Origin: an uncultured Oscillospiraceae bacterium
GTDB lineage: Bacteria; Bacillota; Clostridia; Oscillospirales; Oscillospiraceae
Assembly: GCA_902478785.1 (NCBI GenBank)
Contig: CABSMJ010000023.1
Span: forward strand, 1-35,818
DNA: 35,818 nt
Direction: 5' to 3'
The translations under genes and the position numbers were made by a program. Under the pieces are notes generated by a model, which was not told the DNA's origin, did no database searches, and worked only from the letters and a program-made list of their open reading frames with translations. Positions within the stretch are counted from its first letter, which is position 1. Each line of letters opens with the position of its first letter. Shown here in pieces: positions 21,720 through 29,881 of this stretch.

Positions 21720-22529
21720 TTATGTACGGGAGGGGAAGATCATCCCCGGGTCCACCGACAAGCGGATGGAGAGCAGGCTCAGCATCACCAGGGCGCTGCC
21801 CAGGAAAAAGGTGGTGCCGGACCAGCCGCTGCCCAGGATGCCGGCCCCGTCATAGAGCAGGGTGTCCGCGGCGGAGGCCAGGCACAGCACCACAGACAGC
21901 ACGGCATACAGGGTGAAGCGCCGCAGCTGGCCGCAGCGGAAGGCGAAGGCCGACAGGCGGTAGTAGGCCAAGGTCAAAGCCGCCAGAGCCAGCAGGTCCA
22001 CATAGTAGGATTGGAGCACAGGGTTCACTGAGCTGGTCCGGTAGGCCAGCACCAGCTCCACCACGGAACACACCGCCGGCGTCAGCAGCAGGGAGCCGGA
22101 CAGGCTCCCCCCCTTTTGACACACCCGGATCACGGGAAGCAGGGAGAAGGCGCTGGCCAGGATCAAGAGCCCCTCCAGCAATGAGGTGATCCAGTCCCCC
22201 AGAAATAGGGCAAAGGACACCAGGTGCAGTGCGCCGGACACGCCCAACAGCAAAAGGCCTGCCATCAACACCGCCAGAGGGCCTTTGCCCACCTGGAGGC
22301 CGGCGGCAAACAGGGCGCCGGAGGGAACGGCGGGCAAAGAGCGGACCGACAGCACCGTCACCAGGGCCAGCACTGCCAGGGCCGCCAGCAGCAGTTGCCC
22401 GGCCAAGGCGCCGGGAATGGCCAGACCGGTGTCCGGCTCAAAGCCTGTGCGCAGCTGCCACAGCCGCAGAAAAAAACAGACCAACCCACCAGCCAGAGCC
22501 AGCAGGGAAAAACGCAGGGAAGGTTTCAT
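21720..22529 (-). CDS. uncharacterised polytopic membrane protein
   Basis: I do not recognise this 269-aa protein. It has about seven hydrophobic segments (roughly 5-25, 40-62, 80-108, 110-130, 145-165, 172-195, 203-225, with another near 235-255) and short loops. There is no signal peptide distinct from the first segment and no catalytic motif. A charged loop near 195-203 (RCGQLRR) would face the cytoplasm. The ATG at 22529 has AAAGGAT upstream, and a good SigA promoter at 22564-22592 overlaps the divergent promoter of the spoIID side. The gene is transcribed alone and ends at a strong terminator. Confidence 0.75.
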   Translation of the reverse strand: MKPSLRFSLLALAGGLVCFFLRLWQLRTGFEPDTGLAIPGALAGQLLLAALAVLALVTVLSVRSLPAVPSGALFAAGLQVGKGPLAVLMAGLLLLGVSGALHLVSFALFLGDWITSLLEGLLILASAFSLLPVIRVCQKGGSLSGSLLLTPAVCSVVELVLAYRTSSVNPVLQSYYVDLLALAALTLAYYRLSAFAFRCGQLRRFTLYAVLSVVLCLASAADTLLYDGAGILGSGWSGTTFFLGSALVMLSLLSIRLSVDPGMIFPSRT

Positions 22530-22563
22530 AAATGCCCATCCTTTCGGACGAAAATTACAGTTT

Positions 22564-22592
22564 AGTATAGCACGGAGGAGGAAATTTGTCTA
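22564..22592 (-). promoter_or_regulatory. SigA-type promoter of the polytopic membrane protein gene
   Basis: On the minus strand, TAGACA (22587-22592), a 17-base spacer, and TATACT (22564-22569). The -35 box occupies nearly the same bases as that of the divergent promoter at 22586-22614. Confidence 0.75.
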
Positions 22593-22614
22593 CGGGCCGG
22601 GTTTGTGCTATGAT
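22586..22614 (+). promoter_or_regulatory. SigA-type promoter upstream of spoIID
   Basis: TTGTCT (22586-22591), a 17-base spacer, and TATGAT (22609-22614). Overlaps the -35 of the divergent promoter. It may drive spoIID with a leader of about 125 bases, or another short transcript. Confidence 0.65.
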
Positions 22615-22660
22615 AGGCACCAGCATTCCCTCTTTCGACAAAATCCGCGCTGGCGGTCCG

Positions 22661-22689
22661 TCATGTTGAGGCGCCGGCGCGCATATCCT
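22661..22689 (+). promoter_or_regulatory. SigE-like sporulation promoter of spoIID
   Basis: TCATGTT (22661-22667) and CATATCCT (22682-22689) are 14 bases apart. Against the Bacillus SigE consensus (KMATATT, 14-15 bases, CATACAHT) I count 6 of 7 and 6 of 8 matches. SpoIID is a known SigE-regulon gene in Bacillus, which fits. Confidence 0.6.
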
Positions 22690-22744
22690 GACCCAGGAGG
22701 GGACAACCCTGACGCCCTTTGATCCATCGGAACTTGGAGGAATT

Positions 22745-23740
22745 ATGAAACACTCAGCCACTGTATCCATTGTACTTTGCTGTCTTTTATTTTTGCTGCC
22801 CCTATTGACCCTGGTCCCCCGCATCGGCGAGGGAGAGGAGGAGATCACCCAGATTGAAAAGCTGCCTCCCGGGCAGCAGGACGCTGCCACCACCCTCCGT
22901 GTCCTGGTGGGTGACACGGTGGAGGAGATGACCCTGGGGGACTATCTCCAGGGGGTGCTGCGGGCGGAGATGCCCGCCTCCTTTGAGGAGGAAGCTCTGA
23001 AGGCCCAGGCCGTGGCGGCCCGTACCTATACGCTCTACAAGATCGAGACCGGTGGCAACCATGGCACGGAGGCCGATATCTGCACCGACTCCACCTGCTG
23101 CCAGGCCTATCTGAGCGCGGAGAAGGCGGCATCCAACTGGGGAGACAAGGCGGAGCTCTACGAGACCAAGATCGACAACGCCGTGGCCAGCACCGACGGA
23201 GAGACCATTTTGTACAACGGAGCCCCCATCCTGGCGGTGTTCCACTCCTCTTCGGCGGGCATGACCCGCAGCTCCGGGGAGGTGTGGACCAGCGACCTGC
23301 CCTATCTCCAGAGCGTGGAGGCCATGGAGGACCCGGAGACCGTGCCCAACTATTACAGCACCGCCGAATTCACCGCCCAGGAGTTCAAGGAACGCTTTCT
23401 GGCCAAACATCCGGAGGCAGACCTGTCCGGGGATGTGTCCGGATGGATCGGCACCATCACCCGCTCCGAGGCCAACAATGTAGATACCATCACCGTGGGC
23501 GGCGTCAGCGTTCGGGGCACAGAGCTGCGCAGCATCCTCTCCCTGCGCTCAGCCTCCTTTGACGTGGAGGTAAAGAACGGGAAGCTGATCTTCTACGTCA
23601 CAGGGTTCGGTCACGGGGTGGGATTGAGCCAGTACGGCGCCAACGAAATGGCCCAGGAGGGCAAGACCTATCTGGACATCCTCAACCACTATTATACCGG
23701 CGTCACCATCACCACCTATGTGCCCAAGCTGGCACGCTGA
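22745..23740 (+). CDS. spoIID: stage II sporulation protein D (SpoIID/LytB family)
   Basis: Peptidoglycan lytic transglycosylase used with SpoIIP and SpoIIM during engulfment. 331 aa with one N-terminal membrane segment (about 7-25). The SpoIID domain runs from about residue 50 to the end: LGDYLQGVLRAEMPASFEEEALKAQAVAARTYT, FHSSSAGMTRSSGEVW and GFGHGVGLSQYGANEMA are its conserved blocks. Key catalytic Glu in the family is the one in RAEMP. GGAGG lies 4 bases before the ATG. A SigE-like promoter upstream supports sporulation use. No spoIIQ or spoIIM is adjacent in the window. Confidence 0.93.
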   Translation: MKHSATVSIVLCCLLFLLPLLTLVPRIGEGEEEITQIEKLPPGQQDAATTLRVLVGDTVEEMTLGDYLQGVLRAEMPASFEEEALKAQAVAARTYTLYKIETGGNHGTEADICTDSTCCQAYLSAEKAASNWGDKAELYETKIDNAVASTDGETILYNGAPILAVFHSSSAGMTRSSGEVWTSDLPYLQSVEAMEDPETVPNYYSTAEFTAQEFKERFLAKHPEADLSGDVSGWIGTITRSEANNVDTITVGGVSVRGTELRSILSLRSASFDVEVKNGKLIFYVTGFGHGVGLSQYGANEMAQEGKTYLDILNHYYTGVTITTYVPKLAR

Positions 23741-23770
23741 AAAAGAGCGGGAGCTTTCCCCTGGCGCACC

Positions 23771-23800
23771 TTTACAAAGTTGAAGAAACTGTGTTAAAAT
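23771..23800 (+). promoter_or_regulatory. possible SigA promoter for the 377-aa secreted protein
   Basis: TTTACA (23771-23776), 18-base spacer, TAAAAT (23795-23800), 68 bases before the GTG start. Confidence 0.5.
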
Positions 23801-23867
23801 ACTCCAAAATGGGGAAGAAATTTCTCTGGGAGGAACCGAAATCCGCAGAAAAAAGGAGGCGGGCCCT

Positions 23868-25001
23868 GTGAAAAAAAGACTGATGGCGCTGGTGTGCGCT
23901 CTGGTTCTGGCGCTGACTATGATGCCTGTCTCCGCCGCGGAGGACGTGATCTACATCGTAGCCATCAACGACACCGTGCCGGAGATTCAAAAGTCCACCA
24001 TGCCCTTCTGGTCCGGTGGATATCTGTATGTCTCCTGCACCGCGTTTCAGGACTTTGGCATCGACTACAATTCCAGCGCCGCCAAGCAGACGCTGCTGCT
24101 CTACCGCAGCCGGGGCGGCGGCGCGCTGATCTTCGACCTGAAAAACGGCATGTGCCGGGACAGCCAGGGCAACATCTATATTGAATCGGCTGTAACGCGC
24201 AACGGGCACATGTTTGTGCCTGTGGGCCGGGTGGCGGAGTACTTCGGGCTGATTTATACCTATAATAAGATTCAGTACGGCTATCTGGTGCGCCTGCGGG
24301 ACAACAGCTCTGTTCTCTCGGACCAGGTGTTTCTGGATGCAGCCTCCGAGCGGCTGGCCTACCGCTACAACCAGTATCAGCAAAGCCTCCTGCCCCAGAG
24401 CTCCGGCCAGAGTACGGACACGGGCAGCGGAACGGAGACGGAGGAGCCCTTGGAAGAGGGGGCGGGCCAGAACCTCTACCTGAGTTTGCTGATCCAGGAT
24501 ACGGACCGGGCGTCCAGCCTGCTGGATGCCCTGGGAAGTTCTGGCTATATGACCTTCTATTTCCCGGTGGAGCTGCTGGAGAGTGCCGGGGATTTGACCC
24601 GACGCATATCGGTGACGGGACAAGCCATCGGCCTGGCAGTGGATGGGAGACAGGGCGCGGAGAGTGCTCTGGAGGAGCTGCGCCGAGGCAATGAGCTCCT
24701 CAGCCGGGCCACCGGTAGCAAGACCCGTTTGGTGTGGCTTGAAAACAGCACGGAGCAGACGGTTCAGGCTCTGGAGCAGGCGGGATACTGCCCCCTGGTG
24801 CCCCTGGTGAATTTTGCTCGGCGGGGCGTCACCAGCTCCAGCGCTGCCTCGGACCTTCTCAGCAGTGCGGCGGCTCAGCACAGAGCCAACGTGACGGTTT
24901 GGCTGGGCAGCGATGTGAACCAGACGGGACTGCGGGCGCTGCTGTCGGCAGCCAGAGCGGAGGAGGACCAGCTCCTGCCCATGACAGAGGCTCTCAGCTG
25001 A
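23868..25001 (+). CDS. secreted stalk-domain protein with degenerate NodB-like fold
   Basis: 377 aa, GTG start with AAGGAGG 8 bases upstream. Signal peptide at about 1-23 (ending VSAA). Residues 28-145 resemble the copper-amine-oxidase N-terminal-like (stalk) domain common in Clostridia surface proteins (SGGYLYVSCTAFQDFGIDY, then GHMFVPVGRVAEYFGL). A Ser/Thr/Gly/Glu linker covers about 175-200. The C-terminal part (about 202-375) resembles polysaccharide deacetylases in spacing and wording (SSLLDALGSSGYMTFYFPVE, then RRISVTGQAIGLAVDG), but the catalytic DD is changed to QDTD and the HxxxH metal motif is missing. It is therefore probably inactive as a deacetylase and may bind glycan (inference). 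The fold match is by eye and should be treated as tentative. Confidence 0.65.
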   Translation: MKKRLMALVCALVLALTMMPVSAAEDVIYIVAINDTVPEIQKSTMPFWSGGYLYVSCTAFQDFGIDYNSSAAKQTLLLYRSRGGGALIFDLKNGMCRDSQGNIYIESAVTRNGHMFVPVGRVAEYFGLIYTYNKIQYGYLVRLRDNSSVLSDQVFLDAASERLAYRYNQYQQSLLPQSSGQSTDTGSGTETEEPLEEGAGQNLYLSLLIQDTDRASSLLDALGSSGYMTFYFPVELLESAGDLTRRISVTGQAIGLAVDGRQGAESALEELRRGNELLSRATGSKTRLVWLENSTEQTVQALEQAGYCPLVPLVNFARRGVTSSSAASDLLSSAAAQHRANVTVWLGSDVNQTGLRALLSAARAEEDQLLPMTEALS

Positions 25002-25043
25002 CGCTTTTTACAGAAAATTCAACAACAATCGTCAGACTCGACG

Positions 25044-25049
25044 TATAAT
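25044..25049 (+). promoter_or_regulatory. -10 box of the two-component operon
   Basis: A consensus TATAAT lies 86 bases before the response regulator start. The matching -35 position (AACAAC or TTCAAC near 25019-25026) is poor, which may mean activator dependence or a weak promoter. Confidence 0.5.
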
Positions 25050-25134
25050 GGAGAAAAAAGCCGGGCGAAGGCGGCGGGAGCGTCCCACCAGGGGCGCTTT
25101 CCGCCTTTGGTACCGGGCAAGGGGAGGAAATGCC

Positions 25135-25830
25135 ATGGCACGGAATATATTGGTTGTGGAAGATGACGGCAATATTTCGGATCTGATCCGTATGTATCTG
25201 GTGAAGGAGGGCTTTGATGTCCGCATCGCCTCTGACGGCGGCAAGGCGTTGGAGGAGTTTGCCAAGGAGGAGCCGGATCTCATTTTGCTGGACATCATGC
25301 TTCCGGTGATGGACGGCTGGGCGGTCTGTGCCAAGATTCGGGAGACCTCCAAGGTCCCCATCATCATGCTCACGGCCAAAAGCGAGGTCTTTGACCGGAT
25401 CCAGGGCCTGGAGATGGGCGCTGACGACTATATCGTCAAGCCCTTTGAGATGAAGGAGCTGCTGGCCCGGATCAACGCGGTGCTGCGCCGGACGGAGATC
25501 CCCAACGACACCAGCAAGAAGCTGACCTTCGACAAGCTGGTCATCAACCTGGATTCCTATGAGCTGATCGTGGACGGGAAAAAGGTGGACACGCCTCCCA
25601 AGGAGCTGGAGCTGCTGTATCATCTGGCGTCTACGCCCAACCGGGTCTACACCCGCAATCAGCTGCTGGACGAGGTGTGGGGCTTCGACTACTTCGGCGA
25701 CAGCCGCACGGTGGATGTCCACATCAAGCGTCTGCGGGAGAAGATCGAGAACGTCTCCGACCAGTGGGCATTGAAGACGGTCTGGGGCGTGGGGTACAAG
25801 TTTGAGCTCAAGGGCGGCAAGCAATCATGA
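25135..25830 (+). CDS. OmpR/PhoB-family response regulator
   Basis: DNA-binding response regulator, 231 aa. The receiver domain (1-118) has the acidic pocket E9-D10-D11, phosphorylation site D53, T80 and K102. The winged-helix output domain (about 130-228) contains PPKELELLYHLASTPNRVYT and SRTVDVHIKRLREKIE, ending WGVGYKFE. The start at 25135 has GGGGAGG upstream. It overlaps the kinase gene by ATGA at 25827-25830, and a protease gene follows the kinase. It is in the broad WalR/PhoP/CssR group; the subgroup cannot be fixed by eye. Confidence 0.95.
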   Translation: MARNILVVEDDGNISDLIRMYLVKEGFDVRIASDGGKALEEFAKEEPDLILLDIMLPVMDGWAVCAKIRETSKVPIIMLTAKSEVFDRIQGLEMGADDYIVKPFEMKELLARINAVLRRTEIPNDTSKKLTFDKLVINLDSYELIVDGKKVDTPPKELELLYHLASTPNRVYTRNQLLDEVWGFDYFGDSRTVDVHIKRLREKIENVSDQWALKTVWGVGYKFELKGGKQS

Positions 25831-27278
25831 GCAAGCGCAAGACAAAATACGACAGCATCTACTGGCGGCAGTTCATGCTGACGGCAGGCATGGTCCTCTT
25901 GACCCTGGCGCTGCTGGGCGTGTCCTTCTTTGCCCTGAGTTATAATTACGCCAAGGGGGAGAAGAGCGAGGAGCTCCAGGCCAAGGCTGAGATGGTGGCC
26001 AAGCTGGCGGTGACCTATCTGGAGGCCGACGGTACGGCCTATCCTGCGGACCTTCAGCAGCTGGCCTCCTTTGCTGCCTCGGTGTCCGATGTGGATTTCC
26101 TGGTGTGCAACACCAACGGCAACGTCCTTCTGACCACAGACGAGAGTCTGGAGGGCCAGGTGGTGACGCTGCCGGAGAATCTGACCTCTGCGGTGCTGGA
26201 AAAGGGCCTCTACGAGGGCTCCAGCCGGGGGGGCGATCTCTACAAGGAAAAGCGCTTCATGCTGGGCGTGCCGGCGGTGTCCCCTGCCAGTGAGCAGGTG
26301 GTGGGCCTGGTATTTGCCGTCACGGAGATCTCCGCCGTGAACAACATGTGGCGGGCACTGGCGGGCCTGTTCTTCATGACCTCCATCGTGGTGCTGATGT
26401 TGGCCTTTGTGGCCAGCTCTGTGGTGTCCATGCAGCAGACCAAACCCATTCAGGATATGCTGCGGGCCACTCGCCAGTATGCCCAGGGCAACTTTGACAT
26501 CCGCATGGAGGAGAGCAGCCGCAACGACGAGATTGCCGAACTGGCCCGGTCCTTCAATGCCATGGCGGACTCTTTGCAGCAGACAGAGCGACAGAGGCGG
26601 GAGTTCATCGCCAATATCTCCCATGAGCTGAAAACTCCCATGACCACCATCGCCGGCTATACCGACGGCATCCTGGACGGGACCATCCCGCCGGAGAACG
26701 AGAAGCAGTACCTGCAGATCATCTCCGACGAGAGCCGGCGGCTCAGCCGCCTGGTGCGGCGGATGCTGGACGTAAGCCAGCTCCAGGCTATGGACCCCCT
26801 GAAGATGGGCAACCACTTCGACATATGCGAGAGCATGCGCCGGGTGCTGATCTCCCTGGAAAAGAAGATCACCGACCGGAACCTGGATGTGGATGCGGAC
26901 ATTCCCGAGGAGCCCATTTTGGTGATGGGAGACAACGACCTCATCACCCAGGTCATCTACAACCTGTTGGAGAATGCCACCAAGTTTGCCACCCCCGGCT
27001 CCACGCTGTACCTGGGTGTGACACCCATCGACGGCAAGGCCCGGGTCACGGTGCGCAACCAGGGCGAAACCATCTCTGCCCAGGAGCTGCCGCTGCTGTT
27101 CGAGCGATTCCACAAGAGTGACAAGTCCCGCAGCGAGGACAAGACCGGTGTGGGTTTGGGGCTCTATATCGTCAAGACCATTTTGGAGCAGCACAAGGAG
27201 AAGATCAACGTCACCAGCGAAAACGGCGTGACCACTTTCAGCTTCTCCCTGACCATCAAAAAACCGTCTGCGGAATGA
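25827..27278 (+). CDS. membrane sensor histidine kinase
   Basis: 483 aa. Membrane segments at about 16-38 and 175-200 flank an extracellular sensor of about 135 residues. Then HAMP (about 201-253), dimerisation/phosphoacceptor helix with H266 (NISHELKTP), and the ATPase domain with N383 (NLLENATKF), the G1-type region near 410-430, and GVGLGLYIVK at 441-450. The partner is the response regulator directly upstream. The ligand is unknown; an HtrA-type protease gene just downstream suggests envelope or secretion stress, as in Bacillus CssRS-HtrA (inference). Confidence 0.95.
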   Translation: MSKRKTKYDSIYWRQFMLTAGMVLLTLALLGVSFFALSYNYAKGEKSEELQAKAEMVAKLAVTYLEADGTAYPADLQQLASFAASVSDVDFLVCNTNGNVLLTTDESLEGQVVTLPENLTSAVLEKGLYEGSSRGGDLYKEKRFMLGVPAVSPASEQVVGLVFAVTEISAVNNMWRALAGLFFMTSIVVLMLAFVASSVVSMQQTKPIQDMLRATRQYAQGNFDIRMEESSRNDEIAELARSFNAMADSLQQTERQRREFIANISHELKTPMTTIAGYTDGILDGTIPPENEKQYLQIISDESRRLSRLVRRMLDVSQLQAMDPLKMGNHFDICESMRRVLISLEKKITDRNLDVDADIPEEPILVMGDNDLITQVIYNLLENATKFATPGSTLYLGVTPIDGKARVTVRNQGETISAQELPLLFERFHKSDKSRSEDKTGVGLGLYIVKTILEQHKEKINVTSENGVTTFSFSLTIKKPSAE

Positions 27279-27332
27279 GATGCAATGGCACGCAGACTCT
27301 CCCTAGGAGCGCGTGATTCGGAAAGGAAGTCT

Positions 27333-28649
27333 ATGGACGAAGAGAGAATGGATACACCACAGGAGCGGCTGCGGCAGCTGGGCTGTCCGGACCCCCGTGA
27401 GGTGGTGGAGATTTACCGGGCCGATGGGCCCAGTGAAGTGGTGGAGACCTTTGTCAGCGCCCAGCCCCTGCCGGGGGGCAAGCAGGCGCCCAGACGGCAT
27501 CCCGAAAAGCGGCGGGTGGTGGCCCGTCCCAAAAAGCGCCGGCACCGTCTGGCGGGATTGTGGATTGCCCTGGGATGTCTGTTTTGCCTGTTATTGGGCG
27601 TGGCGGTGACGCTGATCGTCCAGGACCTGGCTCGTCCCGACCAGGAGGAGAACAACTACCAGGCGTCCTATGAGACCGGCAGCGGTGAGATCCATATCGA
27701 CACCTATCCCACCGGGGATGATGTGACACTGGAGATCCACACGAACCACGGCAAAGAGCTGACGCCCCAGGAGATCTATGCCAAGGTCAACCCTTCAGTG
27801 GTCACGGTCATGGCCCAGCTGGACGGCGGTGTGTCCGTGGGCACCGGTGTCATCTTCACTGAGGACGGCTATGTGCTCACCAACTTCCACGTGGTGGAGG
27901 ACGGCACCAGCTGCACGGTGGGGCTGTATACCGGCAAGACCTATGACGCCAAATATGTGGCCGGCGACCAGGAAAACGACATCGCCGTGCTGAAGGTGGA
28001 GCCCCAGAGCCCCCTGCCGGCAGCGGAGTTCGGCGACTCCGACGCCTTGGCCGTGGGCGATCCGGTCTACGCCATCGGCAACCCCCTGCGGCTAGAGCTG
28101 CGGGGCACCTTTACCGATGGCATCGTCTCTGCCATCAATCGCAATGTCACCGTTAACGGCAAGACCATGAACCTGATCCAGACCAATGCCGCCCTGAACA
28201 ACGGCAACTCCGGCGGTCCCCTCATCAACGTCTACGGCCAGGTGGTGGGCATCAACACCATCAAGATGAGCTCCACCTACTCCAACGTGGAGGGCCTGGG
28301 CTTCGCGCTGCCCATCAGCTCCATTGCCCACATGGTCAATGACCTGATCGCCTGCGGTGAGATCCAGCCCGAGGCCATGCTGGGCATCCAGGTGCAGCAG
28401 CTCTCCGACCCCCTGCCTGACGGGAATTGGGGCGTCCGGGTCTACTCTGTGGAGCCGGACACCGGCGCGGAGAAGGCGGGTCTCCGGGCCGGCGACGTGA
28501 TCGTGGCGGCAGACGGTGAGGCTGTCACCAGCAGCGCCGACCTCCAGCGCATTCGGCGCCAGTTCTCCGTGGGTGAGTCCATTCCTCTGCGGATTTGGCG
28601 GAACGGGACCTATCTGGAGATCGATGTGACCTTGACCGTGATGCAGTGA
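27333..28649 (+). CDS. htrA: HtrA/DegP-type membrane-anchored serine protease
   Basis: 438 aa with a cytoplasmic, basic N-terminal part (about 1-70), one membrane segment (about 74-96), a trypsin-like domain (about 145-335) and a PDZ domain (about 345-435). The catalytic triad is H186 (TNFHVVED), D216 (NDIAVLK) and S293 (NGNSGGPL). The PDZ loop shows PDTGAEKAGLRAGDVI. It acts outside the membrane on misfolded proteins in this family. The start at 27333 has AAAGGAA upstream; an ATG 16 codons earlier, close to the kinase stop, lacks a site. It lies 54 bases after the kinase, so it is probably in the same transcript, and a strong terminator follows. Confidence 0.94.
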   Translation: MDEERMDTPQERLRQLGCPDPREVVEIYRADGPSEVVETFVSAQPLPGGKQAPRRHPEKRRVVARPKKRRHRLAGLWIALGCLFCLLLGVAVTLIVQDLARPDQEENNYQASYETGSGEIHIDTYPTGDDVTLEIHTNHGKELTPQEIYAKVNPSVVTVMAQLDGGVSVGTGVIFTEDGYVLTNFHVVEDGTSCTVGLYTGKTYDAKYVAGDQENDIAVLKVEPQSPLPAAEFGDSDALAVGDPVYAIGNPLRLELRGTFTDGIVSAINRNVTVNGKTMNLIQTNAALNNGNSGGPLINVYGQVVGINTIKMSSTYSNVEGLGFALPISSIAHMVNDLIACGEIQPEAMLGIQVQQLSDPLPDGNWGVRVYSVEPDTGAEKAGLRAGDVIVAADGEAVTSSADLQRIRRQFSVGESIPLRIWRNGTYLEIDVTLTVMQ

Positions 28650-28654
28650 TCGAG

Positions 28655-28688
28655 ACGGGCCGCCCTTTCGGCGGCCCGTTTTCTTTTT
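28655..28688 (+). terminator. intrinsic terminator after htrA
   Basis: ACGGGCCGCC (28655-28664) pairs perfectly with GGCGGCCCGT (28670-28679) around CTTTC, and TTTTCTTTTT follows. Confidence 0.95.
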
Positions 28689-28710
28689 CATTCCGAGAGG
28701 AGGCGAAAGC

Positions 28711-29814
28711 GTGGGCGCATTTTTGAGGAGATACCGCTGGCTGCACCTGTGGCTGGGGGCAGACCTGACCCTGCTGGGGCTCTTTTGGCTGGTCCGGCAG
28801 CAAAGGGCTTGGGCCAACGCCCTGGTGGACCACGTCTTTGGCCCTCTGGAGCGGACGCTGGGTGCCCTGTGGGACCGCCTTCCCTTTTCCGGCATGGAGC
28901 TTCTGGTGGGACTGGCGGCAGCCGGGGCTTTGGCGGCGGTGGTGCTCTTTGTCCTGCGCCTTGTGCGGAGCCGGGGCAGACGGCGGCAGGTCCTCTATCG
29001 GGGCGCCCTGGCCCTGGTGTGCACCGCTGTGGGTGTGTATGTGGGCTTTTGCTGGCTGTGGGGCATCTACTACTATGCCGACAGCTTTCAGGACCGGTCG
29101 GGGGTGCGGGCCCGGGCCGTGTCGGTGCAGGAGCTGGCCGGGGTGACGGACTACTTCATCGACCGGTTGGAGGAGACGGCGGACGCTGTGCCCCGGGATG
29201 AGGATGGAGTCTTCTCCCAGGACTGGGAGACCATTCTGGCCTCCTCCGGGATGGTCTATGACCAGGTGGTGGAGCAGTTTCCGTTCCTGGATTTTCCTGC
29301 CCGGCAGCCCAAGGCGGTGCACTTTTCCCGTTTGATGAGCCGGATGAACTTCACCGGGGTCTACTGCCCCTTTACCGGGGAGGCCAACGTAAATGTGGAC
29401 AGCCCCGCCTGTTTGCTTCCCTCCACCGTGGCCCATGAGCTGGCCCACCAGCGGGGCGTGGCCTCGGAGCAGGAGTGTAACTTCCTGGCCATCCTGGCCT
29501 CCACCACCTGCGGCGACCCGGTGTACGCCTACTCCGGGTGGCTGCTGGGATATATCCATCTGAATAACGCCCTTTACCGGGCGGATACGGAGCTGTGGCA
29601 GGAGGCGTGGAACCGCCTGCCGGAGACGGTGCGGGCGGACCTGGCGGCCAACAGCGCCTATTGGGCTCCCTATCAGAAACAGGTCACCTCCCAGGCGGCC
29701 CAGCAGGTCTATGACAGCTTTCTCAAGAGCTATGGGGAGGAGCAGGGCATCCAAAGCTACGGCACGGTGGTGGACCTGTTGGTGGTGTGGTACGGTCCCC
29801 AGGCCGGGACCTGA
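28711..29814 (+). CDS. DUF3810 membrane protein with metallopeptidase motif
   Basis: 367 aa, GTG start with AGGAGG 7 bases upstream. Three membrane segments are likely (about 13-29, 62-85, 96-118), followed by a large domain outside or inside the membrane. A zinc-peptidase HExxH motif is present as H242-E243-L-A-H246 (VAHELAHQRG), with E253 and E255 shortly after as possible third ligands. DUF3810 proteins have this layout and no established substrate. The protein begins only 23 bases after the htrA terminator and may depend on read-through or its own weak promoter. Sequence 29815-29832 is spacer, then a bidirectional terminator. Confidence 0.85.
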   Translation: MGAFLRRYRWLHLWLGADLTLLGLFWLVRQQRAWANALVDHVFGPLERTLGALWDRLPFSGMELLVGLAAAGALAAVVLFVLRLVRSRGRRRQVLYRGALALVCTAVGVYVGFCWLWGIYYYADSFQDRSGVRARAVSVQELAGVTDYFIDRLEETADAVPRDEDGVFSQDWETILASSGMVYDQVVEQFPFLDFPARQPKAVHFSRLMSRMNFTGVYCPFTGEANVNVDSPACLLPSTVAHELAHQRGVASEQECNFLAILASTTCGDPVYAYSGWLLGYIHLNNALYRADTELWQEAWNRLPETVRADLAANSAYWAPYQKQVTSQAAQQVYDSFLKSYGEEQGIQSYGTVVDLLVVWYGPQAGT

Positions 29815-29832
29815 TGGAGCATGAGACAAGAA

Positions 29833-29869
29833 AAAACAGGGATGGAGCATTATGCTCCATCCCTGTTTT
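29833..29869. terminator. bidirectional terminator between the DUF3810 gene and fhs
   Basis: AAAACAGGGATGGAGCAT (29833-29850) is mirrored exactly by 29852-29869. TTTTC follows on the plus strand and TTTTTTCTTG on the minus strand. Confidence 0.95.
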
Positions 29870-29881
29870 CATTTATATGGA

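Noticed and set aside
29813..29851. Direct repeat of GATGGAGCAT near the end of the DUF3810 gene
   Set aside because: The second copy is simply one arm of the terminator; a 10-base match nearby is weak evidence for a mobile or recombination site.
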